From: Baylisascaris procyonis
Lineage: Eukaryota > Nematoda > Chromadorea > Rhabditida > Ascarididae
DNA: 64,000 bases
Assembly: GCA_037389465.1 (NCBI GenBank)
Contig: JAZARR010000154.1
Span: 930,001-994,000 of the forward strand
Direction: 5' to 3'
The position numbers and the translations under genes were made by a program. The notes under the pieces are model-generated. The model searched no databases. It was not told the origin of the DNA and worked only from the letters and a program-made list of their open reading frames with translations. This document shows positions 63,762 to 64,000 of the stretch, in pieces (the stretch's first letter is position 1; each line of letters opens with the position of its first letter).

Positions 63762-63766
<5 letters not shown>
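63026..63766. other. Intergenic, nothing seen
   Basis: AT-rich, no ORF or motif of note. Confidence 0.5.

Positions 63767-63824
<58 letters not shown>
63767..63824. repeat. (TG)n microsatellite
   Basis: About 29 TG units, extended by imperfect TG sequence to 63850. Confidence 0.97.
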
Positions 63825-63830
<6 letters not shown>

Positions 63831-63848
63831 GTTTTTGTGTGTGTGAGT

Positions 63849-63908
63849 GTGCACATGCGTGGATGGATTGCAGGTTTTGTGCACATGCGTGGATGGATTT
63901 GTAGGTGT
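63849..63908. repeat. Tandem duplication, 30-bp unit
   Basis: Two copies beginning GTGCACATGCGTGGATGGAT (63849 and 63879), nearly identical over the first 21 bases, at the end of the TG repeat. Confidence 0.85.
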
Positions 63909-64000
63909 ACTTGTGGTGCGGCTTTTTTCATAACTTGGGGAGGGCAGGAGAGGGGGACCGAGGACGATCAGTTATCTCTTCATATTTGGGGAGATTTCAA

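Noticed and set aside
63716..63904. Val-Cys repeat ORF
   Set aside because: Translation of the TG microsatellite.

Overview
The window reads as chromosomal DNA from an invertebrate animal, most probably a nematode. It is AT-rich, with low coding density, long introns, mostly TTNCAG-type 3' splice sites and abundant TA and TG microsatellites. Both confident genes have a splice-acceptor-like AG directly abutting the start codon, as expected for spliced-leader trans-splicing. No bacterial-type feature, CRISPR array, rRNA or convincing tRNA was seen. Species cannot be fixed from the sequence.

Two EF-hand calcium-binding protein genes stand back to back, and I reconstructed both exon by exon. Gene A (minus strand, 5460 down to 400) has 5 exons and encodes about 250 residues: a signal peptide followed by six EF-hand loops. 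It resembles the CREC (reticulocalbin/calumenin) layout but is short and lacks a C-terminal HDEL-type signal. Gene B (plus strand, 25588 to 47061) has 18 exons and encodes about 780 residues: a signal peptide, a Pro-rich linker, twelve EF-hand loops at an exact 35-residue period (six 70-residue modules), and a tail of about 280 residues that is acidic, Lys-rich and Ser/Thr-rich. Three modules are each a single 210-nt phase-0 exon, a clear record of exon duplication. Every junction was checked for GT/AG and reading phase.

The 20 kb between the two 5' ends (5461-25587) holds no gene I can support. It has a G-quadruplex-like tract (12387-12446), a degenerate TG/CG tract (16824-17142), some homopolymer stretches and one unexplained 140-residue minus-strand ORF (13936-13514).

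The 3' flank of gene B (47136-64000) is mostly empty or decayed. It contains a frameshifted coding-like stretch (49470-50680), a decayed non-LTR retrotransposon with a recognisable FADD reverse-transcriptase motif (about 54308-54960), a second degenerate TG/CG tract (55025-55326), a possible orphan exon (55909-56102), and TA and TG microsatellites near the right edge.

Both predicted proteins would enter the secretory pathway, and both are cysteine-free once the signal peptide is removed. The natural inference is luminal or extracellular calcium binding or buffering. The sequence itself does not show partner or tissue.
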